A stretch of 64,000 nt of DNA from assembly GCA_002345505.1 (NCBI GenBank), contig DDWJ01000001.1, positions 62,001-126,000 of the forward strand. Reading direction: 5' to 3'. Shown here piece after piece: positions 19,168 to 28,253 of this stretch. Each line of letters starts with the position of its first letter. Within the stretch, counting starts at the first letter, position 1. This stretch comes from Caryophanales bacterium UBA2289 (GTDB taxonomy: Bacteria > Bacillota_I > Bacilli_A > Izemoplasmatales > Hujiaoplasmataceae). The notes below the pieces were generated by a model. It ran no database searches. It saw nothing but the letters and a program-made list of their open reading frames with translations, and was not told the DNA's origin. The position numbers were made by a program, and so were the translations under genes.

Positions 19168-20539
19168 TGATCTTACCTCCTTTCTTTGACATTAGTTTTC
19201 TGTTACTGATTAATTCTTCTTTCTCTTTTTCTTCCTCCTTCCTAAAAGTATCTATATAACTAGATACAATTCTTTCTTTTCTGCCTCCTTTTTCTTTTGT
19301 TATTAGATGCTCCGCTTTTGATACGCTGTTTCTTTTTATCTTCTTAAAAGTTGTCCATTGTGAGCTAAGCTTGTCATCAGTTAACTCTCGATAGGTTATA
19401 TGTACTGTAGCATTCATTCTATCTCTATGAGCAGCTTCTGATCCACCACCATATTTCAACATGAGTTTGTTAATCAAAGTATTTATTGCAACATTTTTAT
19501 ATTTGGGATTAATAATTAATTCTTTAGAATCAAATTGAATATTATATAGTTTAAGAGCATCTTCTAAAGATAAATAAAGATTACCTCTTTTACCAAACAT
19601 ATTATTCAATTTATAGATATCTATTCTTAAGAATTTCTTTCGATTAATAGAATCAAGAGATTTCACTATATAGTCGAATTCATCATCTTCTTCATTTAAA
19701 AACATAATTATTGGCGCTTTTAATAACTTACTAAACTCACTTAGTTTTTGAACGAAATCAACAAGTTTACATTCAGTTTTCATCATATCCATTAACTCAT
19801 TTTGAACTCCTGTTAACTTTGGATCCATAAAGCGTCTTATACTTGTTACACCTTCAGTAGAGGAGTACTGGGAATTATATAGCTCATCTATATTCACCAT
19901 AGGGTCATCACTTATTCTGACCGGTAACAAATGAAACTCTGTAACTTTATTTACATCAAGTTTTTTTAATTTGGGATATAACTCCTTCATATAGTTAATA
20001 TTAACAGATAAAATAAATGCATTTTTTATGTCTAAGAAGTTACTTAAGAACTTCTCTGATGTCATGAAATACCTTGAGGGAGAATCAATAATAGAATTTA
20101 ATTTTTCCACATTCGATGTCTGGTCCATAAGAATGTTTAATATTCGTAAATGCTTCTCTCTGTTATTAGGTAACATTACCTGAGGGGAATCAAAATTTTT
20201 AATTAATCTGTATGATAACAAGTAATCTTCATATTCTTGTAATTTTCTGTGAATAATTAGTGATTCTTTAACATATCCAATATGTTCTTCTTTAGGAACA
20301 AAATCACTTTTAGTAAGAGAATCTAAAAATTTGTTAAAATCAAACGAGTCACCATAGGAAAATAATCTTTCTAGTTTTCTATACTGCTCATCTGAAAAAT
20401 CAAAAATACCATCTTGTCTTCTATGAATTATTGTTGTTCTATGGCATTGCAAATATTCTGACATTATCTTATTACTAATTTTGTAAACATTCATTAAGTT
20501 ATCAAAATGGTTTCCATTGATTCTTTTCATTATCATCAC
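19160..20539 (-). CDS. Unrecognised 459-aa protein with N-terminal helix-turn-helix-like segment
   Basis: I do not recognise this protein. Residues about 18-60 (VYKISNKIMSEYLQCHRTTI, then FSDEQYRKLERLF) look like a Cro/XRE-type helix-turn-helix. The middle is mixed alpha/beta with no known motif. The C terminus (from about residue 385) is Lys/Arg/Glu-rich with HITYRELTDDKLSSQW. It begins a three-gene cassette with a repeat protein and a HEPN protein, and may regulate or activate them. A promoter with a good -10 lies upstream. Confidence 0.6.
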   Translation of the reverse strand: MMIMKRINGNHFDNLMNVYKISNKIMSEYLQCHRTTIIHRRQDGIFDFSDEQYRKLERLFSYGDSFDFNKFLDSLTKSDFVPKEEHIGYVKESLIIHRKLQEYEDYLLSYRLIKNFDSPQVMLPNNREKHLRILNILMDQTSNVEKLNSIIDSPSRYFMTSEKFLSNFLDIKNAFILSVNINYMKELYPKLKKLDVNKVTEFHLLPVRISDDPMVNIDELYNSQYSSTEGVTSIRRFMDPKLTGVQNELMDMMKTECKLVDFVQKLSEFSKLLKAPIIMFLNEEDDEFDYIVKSLDSINRKKFLRIDIYKLNNMFGKRGNLYLSLEDALKLYNIQFDSKELIINPKYKNVAINTLINKLMLKYGGGSEAAHRDRMNATVHITYRELTDDKLSSQWTTFKKIKRNSVSKAEHLITKEKGGRKERIVSSYIDTFRKEEEKEKEELISNRKLMSKKGGKING

Positions 20540-20553
20540 CTAACCTTGAATAT

Positions 20554-20583
20554 ATTATAACTCCCCAATTCAAATTAAATCAA
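20554..20583 (-). promoter_or_regulatory. Promoter of the HEPN cassette
   Basis: On the minus strand TTGATT (20578-20583) and TATAAT (20554-20559) are separated by 18 nt, about 15 bp upstream of the first ATG of the cassette. Confidence 0.6.
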
Positions 20584-20702
20584 CACTAAATATTAATTAA
20601 TTCGTTCCATGAGTAGTAATTTTTGTTGCATACCCACACTTTGTCTGCCTACAATGCATCACAATGAAAAAATTTATAAAGATCAAGCCGATTCTATTTT
20701 AG

Positions 20703-21149
20703 CTTAATTTTATCCAACTTTTCCGAATAAATACTAGCCTCTTAAAACGTCACCTAATAAACCAGAAAACAATACTTGATCCTGCTAACGAAGTATTAAT
20801 TAAAGAACTAGAAGATATCATTATTAGCAAAAGCATTGAATACGTTAGAATTGAAGATGAAGTTTTGCCACAAAATGGTTCTGCTTCTCGTGTTAAGGAA
20901 ATCAAGAAAGCTATTAAGTCTATTGAACTACCTATGGTTGAATTCCCAATGGATACAATGAAACAGATATTTGATAAGATTGTTATTGTGGACCAAGAAA
21001 ATTATGTATTTGCGATAAATATAACAGATAAGCCTCTAGATAAAGAAGCATTAAAAAAAGTAGCAGAAATGAATCCGCTACTTGAGAGTAAATGTAAAGC
21101 TAAAAACAATGGTACTGAATATGTGAATTGGAAAATCATATTAATCTAA
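20703..21149 (+). pseudogene. C-terminal remnant of a recombinase-like gene
   Basis: An open frame of 148 codons follows a TAG at 20700 and has no ATG or Shine-Dalgarno, so it is a fragment, not an intact gene. The segment FDKIVIVDQENYVFAIN followed by a W-x-IILI end resembles the C-terminal coiled/beta region of large serine site-specific recombinases. A TTG at 20865 could start a 94-aa product, but nothing supports its use. It lies between two defence-like cassettes on the opposite strand and may mark past integration. The family call is from memory and uncertain. Confidence 0.45.
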
Positions 21150-21185
21150 AACATAGGATTTCTGATCAATAAACAACATTAAGAA

Positions 21186-22667
21186 CTATTTTGCTTGATA
21201 ATAAGAACTATCAAATAGCTGATTTTTTAGGGTTATGATTTTTAGATTTTGAATATCATAGTTATAAATTGACGCCAATATTAAATTATGATCTTTGAAA
21301 TCTTTGTCAATTACCTTCAAGACTTTATTAAAGTTTTCAATAGTCATTTCTTTACCTGTAGGAGAATCTATTATAATTGGTAATACTAATCCAATTTTTT
21401 CTTTTATACTCTTTATATAGGCCAATTTGAAAGCATAGGCAATATGGCTTAAAACTCTACCAGAATATTTATCATTTCTTTTCATAAAGAGCATATTTTC
21501 TATTTCATCTAATGAATAGATTTCATCAATCTCAAATGCATTAAGATATCTTTCTACATCTTTGACAATTGAAGAAATTGTTAATTTGCTTTCTTTTATA
21601 ACTTTTTCTTCCATTGTTGTCTCTAAATCTTTTATACTTCTTTTTAAACTTTCGTTAATGGATTCAATTTCATTTTCTGTAATATCAATTTCTGAAGTAA
21701 TTCTAAAAATCTTATCCATAGTTGTCTCTATATATTCATCAAACATACCACGATTCTCATTAAGTTTAAAGTCAATACTGGAAATTTTATGATTATAAGA
21801 TTTGATTTCTTCCTGGATATCTAATATTTTCGCTTTTAACCAATTAACAGTCTCATCATATTTGTAAATATTATGTTTTTCAATCTTAAATGGTTTTTCA
21901 TCATTTTTAATAATGTATAGATCTAATTTTTCAATTAAATCTTTTAATTTTGAATTTGAATCATAAGCTTTAGTATAATCATTTAAAGATGTTTTTAATT
22001 TCTTGATTTTATACTGATACATGCTTCTTTCATTGGTTAGGTTATCATAAAACATCTTTTGGTCTGCTTGAATACTAAACTTCCTATCTTCGGTGCTGGT
22101 TTGTTTTTTAAAATTAATAAATGAAGTATATCTATCACGCTCTTTTCTAAGTTCATGTAGTTGAGCTTCCTCATATGAAAAATCATATTTTTGCAAACCA
22201 GATATAAACTTAGTAATATTAAACTTATTACTTCCTATAACAGTTCCTTTGTTCCAGTTTAATAAACCATATTCCTGATCGATATAATAGATTCCAAGAA
22301 TGTTATCTAATAAATCCTTCGAATCAGAATTGAATAATACCGCGTGGAGTTCGTAATGTGTTTCAAAAACACTTTCAGAGTATTTACCATTTTTTAATTG
22401 AGTCTTAAGAACTAAGCCTTTTATATTTTTTCCTCTTTCTACTGTATGAAAGGTATTATTAATAACAAGTTGTAAAGCGGTATTGTAATCATTAAAATTC
22501 AACCCTTTTGTTGAACTAACATCATATCCAAAACCATGCAATATAAACCGAATTAATGTGGTTTTACCTGTAGAATTATTTTCACTGAAAATAAGTGTTC
22601 TAGATGAAAAATCAAAAACAATTGGTTCGCTAATATTATCTGAAATCTCTAATCTTTTAATTTTCAC
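21186..22667 (-). CDS. SMC/RecF-like ABC ATPase of a Lamassu/ABC-three-component defence system
   Basis: This 493-aa protein has a split ABC ATPase: an atypical Walker A (SENNSTGKTT, residues 28-37) at the N terminus, a long coiled-coil middle (about 165-400), and a C-terminal Walker B region LPIIIDSPTGKEM near residue 440. That is the layout of LmuB-type and ABC-three-component ATPases. It starts with GTG behind AAGGTG and overlaps the preceding gene by 11 bp. It probably senses foreign DNA or its ends and controls the nuclease partner. It is shorter than many LmuB proteins. Confidence 0.75.
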   Translation of the reverse strand: MKIKRLEISDNISEPIVFDFSSRTLIFSENNSTGKTTLIRFILHGFGYDVSSTKGLNFNDYNTALQLVINNTFHTVERGKNIKGLVLKTQLKNGKYSESVFETHYELHAVLFNSDSKDLLDNILGIYYIDQEYGLLNWNKGTVIGSNKFNITKFISGLQKYDFSYEEAQLHELRKERDRYTSFINFKKQTSTEDRKFSIQADQKMFYDNLTNERSMYQYKIKKLKTSLNDYTKAYDSNSKLKDLIEKLDLYIIKNDEKPFKIEKHNIYKYDETVNWLKAKILDIQEEIKSYNHKISSIDFKLNENRGMFDEYIETTMDKIFRITSEIDITENEIESINESLKRSIKDLETTMEEKVIKESKLTISSIVKDVERYLNAFEIDEIYSLDEIENMLFMKRNDKYSGRVLSHIAYAFKLAYIKSIKEKIGLVLPIIIDSPTGKEMTIENFNKVLKVIDKDFKDHNLILASIYNYDIQNLKIITLKNQLFDSSYYQAK

Positions 22668-23625
22668 AGTTAGTCACCTTCAATACTTTATCTATGGTAT
22701 TTGATTTTTTAATAATATTTATGACTACAATTTTCGATAAGTAAACTATCTCTTCTTCACCCAAGTGTGGAAATGCTTCTCTAATTTCATCCTCGCATAA
22801 ATGATAATAGTTTTTCTCATAATCTATTGGCATACTTCCATGTTCATGATAGTCCAGATAATACTGAGAACTTATTTTTTGAATCATGTTAATATTATTC
22901 TCAAATTCTGACATAATGAATTGATTATATTTTTCATTTAAAGTGTACTCTATATGCGGTGGTACGTCTAGTTTATTAATTGCATCTTTTACATTATTAT
23001 CTAAAAGACATACAACAATTTTCCACACTAGTAAATTTTTATTAATAAACTCACTTTTTTTGTTGCCATTCAAGAAAACTTTAGAAAACCAAATTTCAAT
23101 TATTTCTCTTGCTTTATAGAGAAGTACAGCATCATCAACTTGTACTAAAAGTGAACTTAACTCATTTTCAACAGCAAGAAATTCATTGCCTGTGGAATAT
23201 TTTAAATTTGTTATTCTAAGAGTATCTCTTTTTTCCTTGGATACAATGGTATCAACAATTTTTTTCTGTTCTTTGTTAAGTTGATTATAGTTTAGTGTTT
23301 CATCATGTATCATAGATAAATCATCATTGAAAGGCTTGGAAATATTAGTTATATAAACATACTCATCTTGAACATTATTACTTTTTTCAATTTTCTTTAA
23401 TGCCCCTTGAAGATGATATGTTAAATGTCTTTTAAGTTTATCATTTGGCTTTTCACTGGCTTTAGCCTCGGCAAAGAGTTTTTTTCCTGAACTGAAACGA
23501 TAATATAAATCATCACTACCTTCGAATTTGAAATCACTTATATCTTTAATGTTTTTCAAAAACAGATAAATACCAGCTGCAGTTTGAAAAGTCCAACCGT
23601 TGATAATAGCGTTTATATTTGACAT
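22657..23625 (-). CDS. Cap4/DUF4297-like nuclease-domain partner of the ABC system
   Basis: This 322-aa protein begins with INGWTFQTAAGIYLFLKNI and then FEGSDDLYYRF...LFAEAKAS. The spaced D38/D39 and E53-A-K55 fit a PD-(D/E)xK nuclease of the Cap4/DUF4297 type. The C-terminal part (from about 190) is helical and unrecognised and may bind the ATPase, as the C-terminal domains of ABC-three-component effectors do. It overlaps the ATPase gene, and AGAAAGG precedes its ATG. It would be LmuA in a Lamassu reading, although short for LmuA. Confidence 0.65.
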   Translation of the reverse strand: MSNINAIINGWTFQTAAGIYLFLKNIKDISDFKFEGSDDLYYRFSSGKKLFAEAKASEKPNDKLKRHLTYHLQGALKKIEKSNNVQDEYVYITNISKPFNDDLSMIHDETLNYNQLNKEQKKIVDTIVSKEKRDTLRITNLKYSTGNEFLAVENELSSLLVQVDDAVLLYKAREIIEIWFSKVFLNGNKKSEFINKNLLVWKIVVCLLDNNVKDAINKLDVPPHIEYTLNEKYNQFIMSEFENNINMIQKISSQYYLDYHEHGSMPIDYEKNYYHLCEDEIREAFPHLGEEEIVYLSKIVVINIIKKSNTIDKVLKVTNCEN

Positions 23626-23644
23626 ATTTATCCTTTCTTATTAC

Positions 23645-24187
23645 TTATTTTAATTTTTTGCTAATTAAAACATCCGTTACTGCTGGTATCCCCCTAATTA
23701 CAAATGGTGTATCATAACGAGTGTCAACCATCCATGATGCTGGGAAAACCGAAACTGACAATTGATTAGTGTGACGAATCCCAAGCATCAAATGAATATT
23801 TAGCTCATCACTATATAATATATAGTCACTAGAAAACTGGGACCCATGTTTAATATAGTGCTGCTTAAACATTTTTAGATCAGTAGCAGATAGCAAAAGA
23901 TTAATTTTATTAAAATGAATAATCCTATCTTCAAGTTGAATGTCATTTTTAATTTGCAATGAAATTTGATCTTCAAATTTATCATGATTTTTTTTCAAAT
24001 ACCTATATAATGCGGAAGCATTTGTAACTGATTTTGGAATCAGTAGTTCTAATTTGTGGATTCCAAATAGATGCTTGAAATGATGATTTAGGAACTCTAA
24101 CTCTAATTCTCCATACTTTGTTGTTTTGATAGAATATTTATATTTCTTCAATTCTTCAAAAGTGTCAATAGCCTCTTGTAAATACAC
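23645..24187 (-). CDS. PBECR4-like predicted RNase, first gene of the ABC defence cassette
   Basis: This 180-aa protein has the pattern I associate with PBECR4 (phage Barnase/EndoU/ColicinE5-D/RelE-like) domains: ELELEFLNHHFKHLFGI near residues 30-43, RIIHFNKINLLL around 88, SDYILYSD and a VSVFPASWM segment near 150. Such domains are predicted RNases. It starts with GTG (24187) preceded by GAGGTGG, 19 bp upstream of the nuclease-domain gene. In Lamassu terms this position would hold LmuC, so it may instead be a divergent accessory protein. The family call needs a profile search. Confidence 0.5.
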   Translation of the reverse strand: MYLQEAIDTFEELKKYKYSIKTTKYGELELEFLNHHFKHLFGIHKLELLIPKSVTNASALYRYLKKNHDKFEDQISLQIKNDIQLEDRIIHFNKINLLLSATDLKMFKQHYIKHGSQFSSDYILYSDELNIHLMLGIRHTNQLSVSVFPASWMVDTRYDTPFVIRGIPAVTDVLISKKLK

Positions 24188-24230
24188 GAAATCCCCACCT
24201 CATAAGCACCTTTATGTGTTAGTAATACTA

Positions 24231-24260
24231 AAGAAAAAAGAACTCAAAACTGAGTTCTTT
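24231..24260 (-). terminator. Intrinsic terminator upstream of the ABC defence operon
   Basis: A 10-bp perfect stem (24237-24246 with 24251-24260, 4-nt loop) is followed on the minus strand by TTTTTTC. It precedes the first gene of the operon, so it either ends the small RNA or attenuates the operon. Confidence 0.85.
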
Positions 24261-24372
24261 CTCATGTAAAATGAAGTGGCTCTAGAGACAAGCCCTAGGA
24301 TAACATGCTTCTATTTTTCGTTTAACCTTGTAATAAGGTCGCCAAAGCTAGGCTGACGCCACCACCATCGTC
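24231..24372 (-). ncRNA. Putative structured small RNA or attenuating leader of the ABC defence operon
   Basis: A near-consensus promoter (24379-24407) and a perfect intrinsic terminator (24231-24260) bracket about 140 nt on the minus strand. Within it are TGACG/CGTCA, ACCTT/AAGGT and GCC/GGC short stems. Only a six-codon frame (MVVASA) begins near its 5' end. No known RNA family is recognised; purine, SAM, TPP, c-di-GMP, 6S, SRP and tmRNA consensus segments are absent. The next gene starts 44 nt beyond the terminator, so the RNA is either independent or a conditional leader. Confidence 0.6.
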
Positions 24373-24378
24373 AACTAT

Positions 24379-24407
24379 ATTCTATAATATATTTTAGAAT
24401 TTGTCAA
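24379..24407 (-). promoter_or_regulatory. Promoter of the structured RNA
   Basis: On the minus strand TTGACA (24402-24407) and TAGAAT (24379-24384) are separated by exactly 17 nt, placing the start near 24372. Confidence 0.75.
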
Positions 24408-24538
24408 CAAGAATGTTCGTATCTGTGAATACCACTCTCCAAGAACTCTTATTAATAATTTACCACGAAATATACGTTTTGTAAATGTAATAATATGATT
24501 ATAAGAAGATTAAGATAATCTAACTATTATCATATAGG

Positions 24539-24913
24539 TCATATAATTCTCCATGACGTATAAACTGAACGGTAACTACAATCCCATGTATCAAGTATAA
24601 CTCCATCAATACAAGCTGTAATGTGTCCAGCCATTTTTAAAATGTATGTTCCTTTTGGATGTAGCTCGGTATAGTCGCTACCATTGATTCTAGGTTCACC
24701 TTTAACTGGTTTAAAGATAAATCTTGGATAACCTTTGAAATAATCATATAAGAACTTTGTGTCCTTGTAACTCGTAAACCCAAGTTCTCGCTTTCTTCTA
24801 TTAAGATCTCTTCTTGATTCCAAGTAATCGGTGTTGGTCGCTGTTGCAATTACCCTTACAACACAATCTGTTGTTTTTAAGCCTTTAGGATGAGCATTGT
24901 ATTCTTTATACAT
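24539..24913 (-). CDS. Phage-like protein, possible papain-fold cysteine peptidase
   Basis: This 124-aa protein has TTDCVVRVIATAT near the N terminus and GTYILKMAGHITACIDG followed by ILDTWDCS near the C terminus. A Cys, then His, then Asp/Trp order fits a papain/C39-like or NlpC-like fold. Related small proteins occur in phages. An ATG at 24970 would extend it deep into the preceding gene. The ATG at 24913 overlaps that gene by 8 bp and has GAGGG upstream, so I prefer it. It has no signal peptide. The function is unproven. Confidence 0.5.
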   Translation of the reverse strand: MYKEYNAHPKGLKTTDCVVRVIATATNTDYLESRRDLNRRKRELGFTSYKDTKFLYDYFKGYPRFIFKPVKGEPRINGSDYTELHPKGTYILKMAGHITACIDGVILDTWDCSYRSVYTSWRII

Positions 24914-25340
24914 TTTGAGCCCAGCCCTCGTTAAACCAACTAATAAGTTCTCTTGATTTATCTGTTTCAAAAAGTGGTTCTATGAAGTCGTTCTTTCTAC
25001 CATACACTGTATATCTTTTTTCTTTTCTAAAGCAATTAATCTTTATAGTAAATAGTGTATCTCCCGATTCAATGTCTGCGATTCTGAAATCATCAAATAA
25101 TGGTCCAGCAAGTGGGTAGTTGTTTTTGAACCAAACGGACATGGTTTCAAGATTAACTTTTCCAAAGTCTTTTAATTGTTTGACAATGTTACCCATTCGT
25201 TTTGTATTGTTAGCTAAGCTTTCATACTGACAAAACCAATAGTACCATCCAGCTTCGATTTGTGTGTGTACATCCTTTGGGTCAAAATCACCTTGTTTAA
25301 GTCTTTCAATAAAATCTTCGAGTTTCATTTCCTTTTGCAT
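24906..25340 (-). CDS. Hypothetical phage-like protein
   Basis: I do not recognise this 144-aa protein. It is acidic and soluble, with WYYWFCQYESLANN and PLFDDFRIADIESGD segments, and no signal peptide or membrane helix. AAAGGAG lies 9 nt before its ATG, and a weak promoter (TTGCTA, 17 nt, GATATA) precedes it. It overlaps the peptidase-like gene by 8 bp, so the two form an operon, probably a mobile-element remnant. Confidence 0.5.
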   Translation of the reverse strand: MQKEMKLEDFIERLKQGDFDPKDVHTQIEAGWYYWFCQYESLANNTKRMGNIVKQLKDFGKVNLETMSVWFKNNYPLAGPLFDDFRIADIESGDTLFTIKINCFRKEKRYTVYGRKNDFIEPLFETDKSRELISWFNEGWAQNV

Positions 25341-25982
25341 AGTTTTAGTCTCCTTTGTTTTTTTTTACACTATATATCACTCTAAAGGGACTAAATAGCA
25401 AGTCGTTTTTCTCACAATAGTGACTTTTTTATATTATGAGTTATCTAGCAAACTGATACGACAAAAAATAAAAAATCATCGAGTTTCAAACGAATAAAAT
25501 GTTTAAAAGTCGATGAAAATAAATAATTATCGATTTTCATGACATTTCATAAAAATTCTGTTTTTGAATCACAATCATGATCGTTAACACTAACTCTTGA
25601 TTTTTACTTTTCACTTATTGCCTTAATCTAGACCATAAGTATGATTTCTTATGGGTAGAATAAAACACCAATTGGAAAAACCAATTAAATCAATTAAAAA
25701 GTACAGCAATTAATCCAGTAAATCTTAAAAATCATGAAAATATCTATTTTTTATGTCAAAGCTTGCAGTGATTCACACATAGAACCGACAGTCTTTTCTA
25801 AAGGGTGTCGATGGCACTTTCAAGATTTTATCTCTTTAATTCTAATAAGTATTTATAAACATAAAATAATGCTTTAAGAAAACTTCATATCTATTCTTAA
25901 CATAATTAATACTCAATAAATTACCAATTGATATTACTATATAAATCGGTATTGCTTCTCATATTTAGTATTTTTTTGAAAA
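25341..25982. other. 642-bp non-coding stretch with nested inverted repeats
   Basis: No gene is seen. Inverted repeats occur at 25477-25482/25510-25515 (CATCGA/TCGATG), 25509-25520/25533-25543 (ATGAAAAT/ATTTTCAT core), 25633-25639/25648-25654 (CCATAAG/CTTATGG) and 25670-25675/25681-25686 (AATTGG/CCAATT). None has a U-tract of terminator quality. The stretch separates the phage-like genes from the exporter gene. Confidence 0.35.
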
Positions 25983-28247
25983 CTAGTTTCTCGTTCTAAT
26001 AGCCTCTCCTATTGACATTTTAACAGCCTTAATTAGACTTCTTAATTCCGACAGGATAACTATTGGTATTGAAACAACAAAAATTGTTATATATGTCAAA
26101 ACATTTGCTTCTAGTTTAATATCATTAAAAATAGAAAGCAAATTTGGCATTAGCCAAATAAGAATCTCAGAAATCAAAACAGCAAGGGTAAATGAAATAC
26201 TGCAAATCACCAATGAGTCAAACAAAAACAGATTGAAAATATCTTTTTTTCTTGCGCCATAAATTTTTAACAAACCTATATCATACCTCTCAATTTCAAC
26301 TTTATTCTTCGCATAATTATTAATCATTAATAATCCTGCTAGACCCATTAACACTGAAAAAATTGTCACTATGTACTGTATAACCCTAGTTTTACCATTT
26401 ATACCTGACTGTAAATATTCATAATTGAATAAAACTTCAAATTGAGTATAATTATTTAATTTTTCTTTAATCAATGAAATCTCATCAATATCAGAGGCGA
26501 AAAGTTCTATCTGAATGGGTTTGGCAGTAAAAAATTGTATTTCTGCTTCACTTAAGAATTTTATCTCAATTAAAGAAGACAAATATACACCGCTTACTTC
26601 TATTTCAATCAAATCATTAATTGCTACAATAAGTTTTTCTGTAAACAACGCATCCAATATATTCTGATCTAGATTTCCTTCATCAATAGTCGTTTGGATA
26701 ATACCAGTACTATCAATCCCTAGTTCATGAAGAAAATATAACAAGGATGCTGATGAAATAACTATTTCATTTACATTAGCCGGTCCATCTCCATATAGTA
26801 AATCAATATCATTGTTTATAAACCCAAATTCAGTTCCAACACCTCCATACACAACATTTGACAGGAATTTGTCACTTTGAAAAAACTCTAAATAGCTTAT
26901 ATGTGCATAATATTGATTCATTAAGACTTCCACATCAGAGTTCAACACATATGACTCAATTTCACCTAAAGGATTCGCTTGAAGATTAATTCCTTTTACT
27001 TTTAAAACAATTCTTTGTCCTGAACCATTACTCAGGTAGATACTTTGATCAATACAATCCCCTTCAAAAAAATCATGGCACACATCTGCAGCCAAAATAA
27101 TTTGACCAGAATCTGTTATAAACTGTTTATCCTTTATATTGTTTGAAAATCGTTCTTGATAAAACGAGTTAATTTCAACCTGTCTAATATTAGCTTGTTC
27201 AAATTTATTCTCAATTTCAAGAAATAAATTATTGTAATATTTTAAAGTAGTTTGTTTGAAATCCGTATCAGCTTCAAATATTTCAACATCTTGAACTAAT
27301 AACGGCATAAAATCTCCATAAGCAAAAGATTTAGATCTGTTAACCGTTATTAGATCCGTCTCAAGATAGTTTACATTTACATCATTCAATATATTTTCTA
27401 CCGTATTGGATAAACTAAGCATTAGTGAAATGGCTATCATACTAAAAGCAATCATCAGCACCGATGCAAGAAAAGCTGTTTTTCTTCTATAAAAATTTCG
27501 CTTGAAAAAATTATAAATATCCGCAATACTTAGTCCTTGCCTTTTTTTCTTTTCAGCGTTTGCTTCATGAGTAAAATCACTACTATAAGAAGTAGAGTTT
27601 TCGAAATCAGATATAACCTCTCCGTCTCTAAAAACAATAATTCTATCGCCATACTTTCTTGCATACTCTATATTGTGAGAGACTATTATTACATATTTAT
27701 CTTTCTTTATTCGTACTAATTTCTCATAAACTTTCTCGGAATTAAATGAATCTAAAGAACCAGTCGGCTCATCTGCTAGAATAATGTCATTATTCCTTAA
27801 TAGGGCAGCCATAACAGTAAGCCTTTGTCTTTCACCTCCTGATAATGTCTCAATCTTTTGATCTTTTACTTGGAAGAGAGCAAATTCATCAAGTAAATCA
27901 TTGATTCGTACTTCTTCAATGATTTTTCCTGATAGATTCGTTATCAAACTCAGATTTTCATATACACTTAGTCCTGTAAACAAATTATTATCTTGGAATA
28001 TAAAATTAATGTGTTTTGATCTAAAATCAGAGCCTTTTATTGAATCAATACTCGGATAAACTTCTTGACCAAACATGATTTCACCGGATGATGGCTTTTC
28101 TATTAGGCCCAACAAATAAAGGAGAGTTGTTTTTCCTGATCCAGAAACTCCTGTGATAAAAGTGATTTGATTTTTTTTAAAACTGATATCTAAGTTCTTA
28201 ATAATCATTCGTTCATCATAAGTTTTATTAATGTTCTTTAATTTCAT
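25983..28247 (-). CDS. MacB-like ABC exporter, fused ATPase and FtsX-type permease
   Basis: This 754-aa protein combines an N-terminal ABC ATPase (Walker A GVSGSGKTTLL, signature LSGGERQRL, Walker B ILADEPTGSLD) with an FtsX/MacB permease. One helix lies near 258-280, a 350-residue extracytoplasmic domain follows, and three helices lie near 636-656, 680-706 and 716-738. MacB-type proteins expel peptides or lipoproteins, or work as mechanotransmitters. It ends an operon with two extracytoplasmic proteins and starts 6 bp after the preceding gene, so it probably exports, activates or protects against the small secreted product. Confidence 0.85.
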   Translation of the reverse strand: MKLKNINKTYDERMIIKNLDISFKKNQITFITGVSGSGKTTLLYLLGLIEKPSSGEIMFGQEVYPSIDSIKGSDFRSKHINFIFQDNNLFTGLSVYENLSLITNLSGKIIEEVRINDLLDEFALFQVKDQKIETLSGGERQRLTVMAALLRNNDIILADEPTGSLDSFNSEKVYEKLVRIKKDKYVIIVSHNIEYARKYGDRIIVFRDGEVISDFENSTSYSSDFTHEANAEKKKRQGLSIADIYNFFKRNFYRRKTAFLASVLMIAFSMIAISLMLSLSNTVENILNDVNVNYLETDLITVNRSKSFAYGDFMPLLVQDVEIFEADTDFKQTTLKYYNNLFLEIENKFEQANIRQVEINSFYQERFSNNIKDKQFITDSGQIILAADVCHDFFEGDCIDQSIYLSNGSGQRIVLKVKGINLQANPLGEIESYVLNSDVEVLMNQYYAHISYLEFFQSDKFLSNVVYGGVGTEFGFINNDIDLLYGDGPANVNEIVISSASLLYFLHELGIDSTGIIQTTIDEGNLDQNILDALFTEKLIVAINDLIEIEVSGVYLSSLIEIKFLSEAEIQFFTAKPIQIELFASDIDEISLIKEKLNNYTQFEVLFNYEYLQSGINGKTRVIQYIVTIFSVLMGLAGLLMINNYAKNKVEIERYDIGLLKIYGARKKDIFNLFLFDSLVICSISFTLAVLISEILIWLMPNLLSIFNDIKLEANVLTYITIFVVSIPIVILSELRSLIKAVKMSIGEAIRTRN

Positions 28248-28253
28248 TAAGTC

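Noticed and set aside
20865..21149. 94-aa gene starting at TTG
   Set aside because: The frame is open well upstream and the TTG has no Shine-Dalgarno, so a gene fragment is more likely.
23645..24187. Definite LmuC assignment
   Set aside because: Sequence pattern looked more like a PBECR4 domain; without a profile search neither can be stated as fact.
24231..24372. Type I antitoxin RNA
   Set aside because: No small hydrophobic toxin frame is found on the opposite strand or next to it.
24539..24970. Longer form of the peptidase-like gene
   Set aside because: It would overlap the preceding gene by 65 bp; the ATG at 24913 has a better ribosome binding site.
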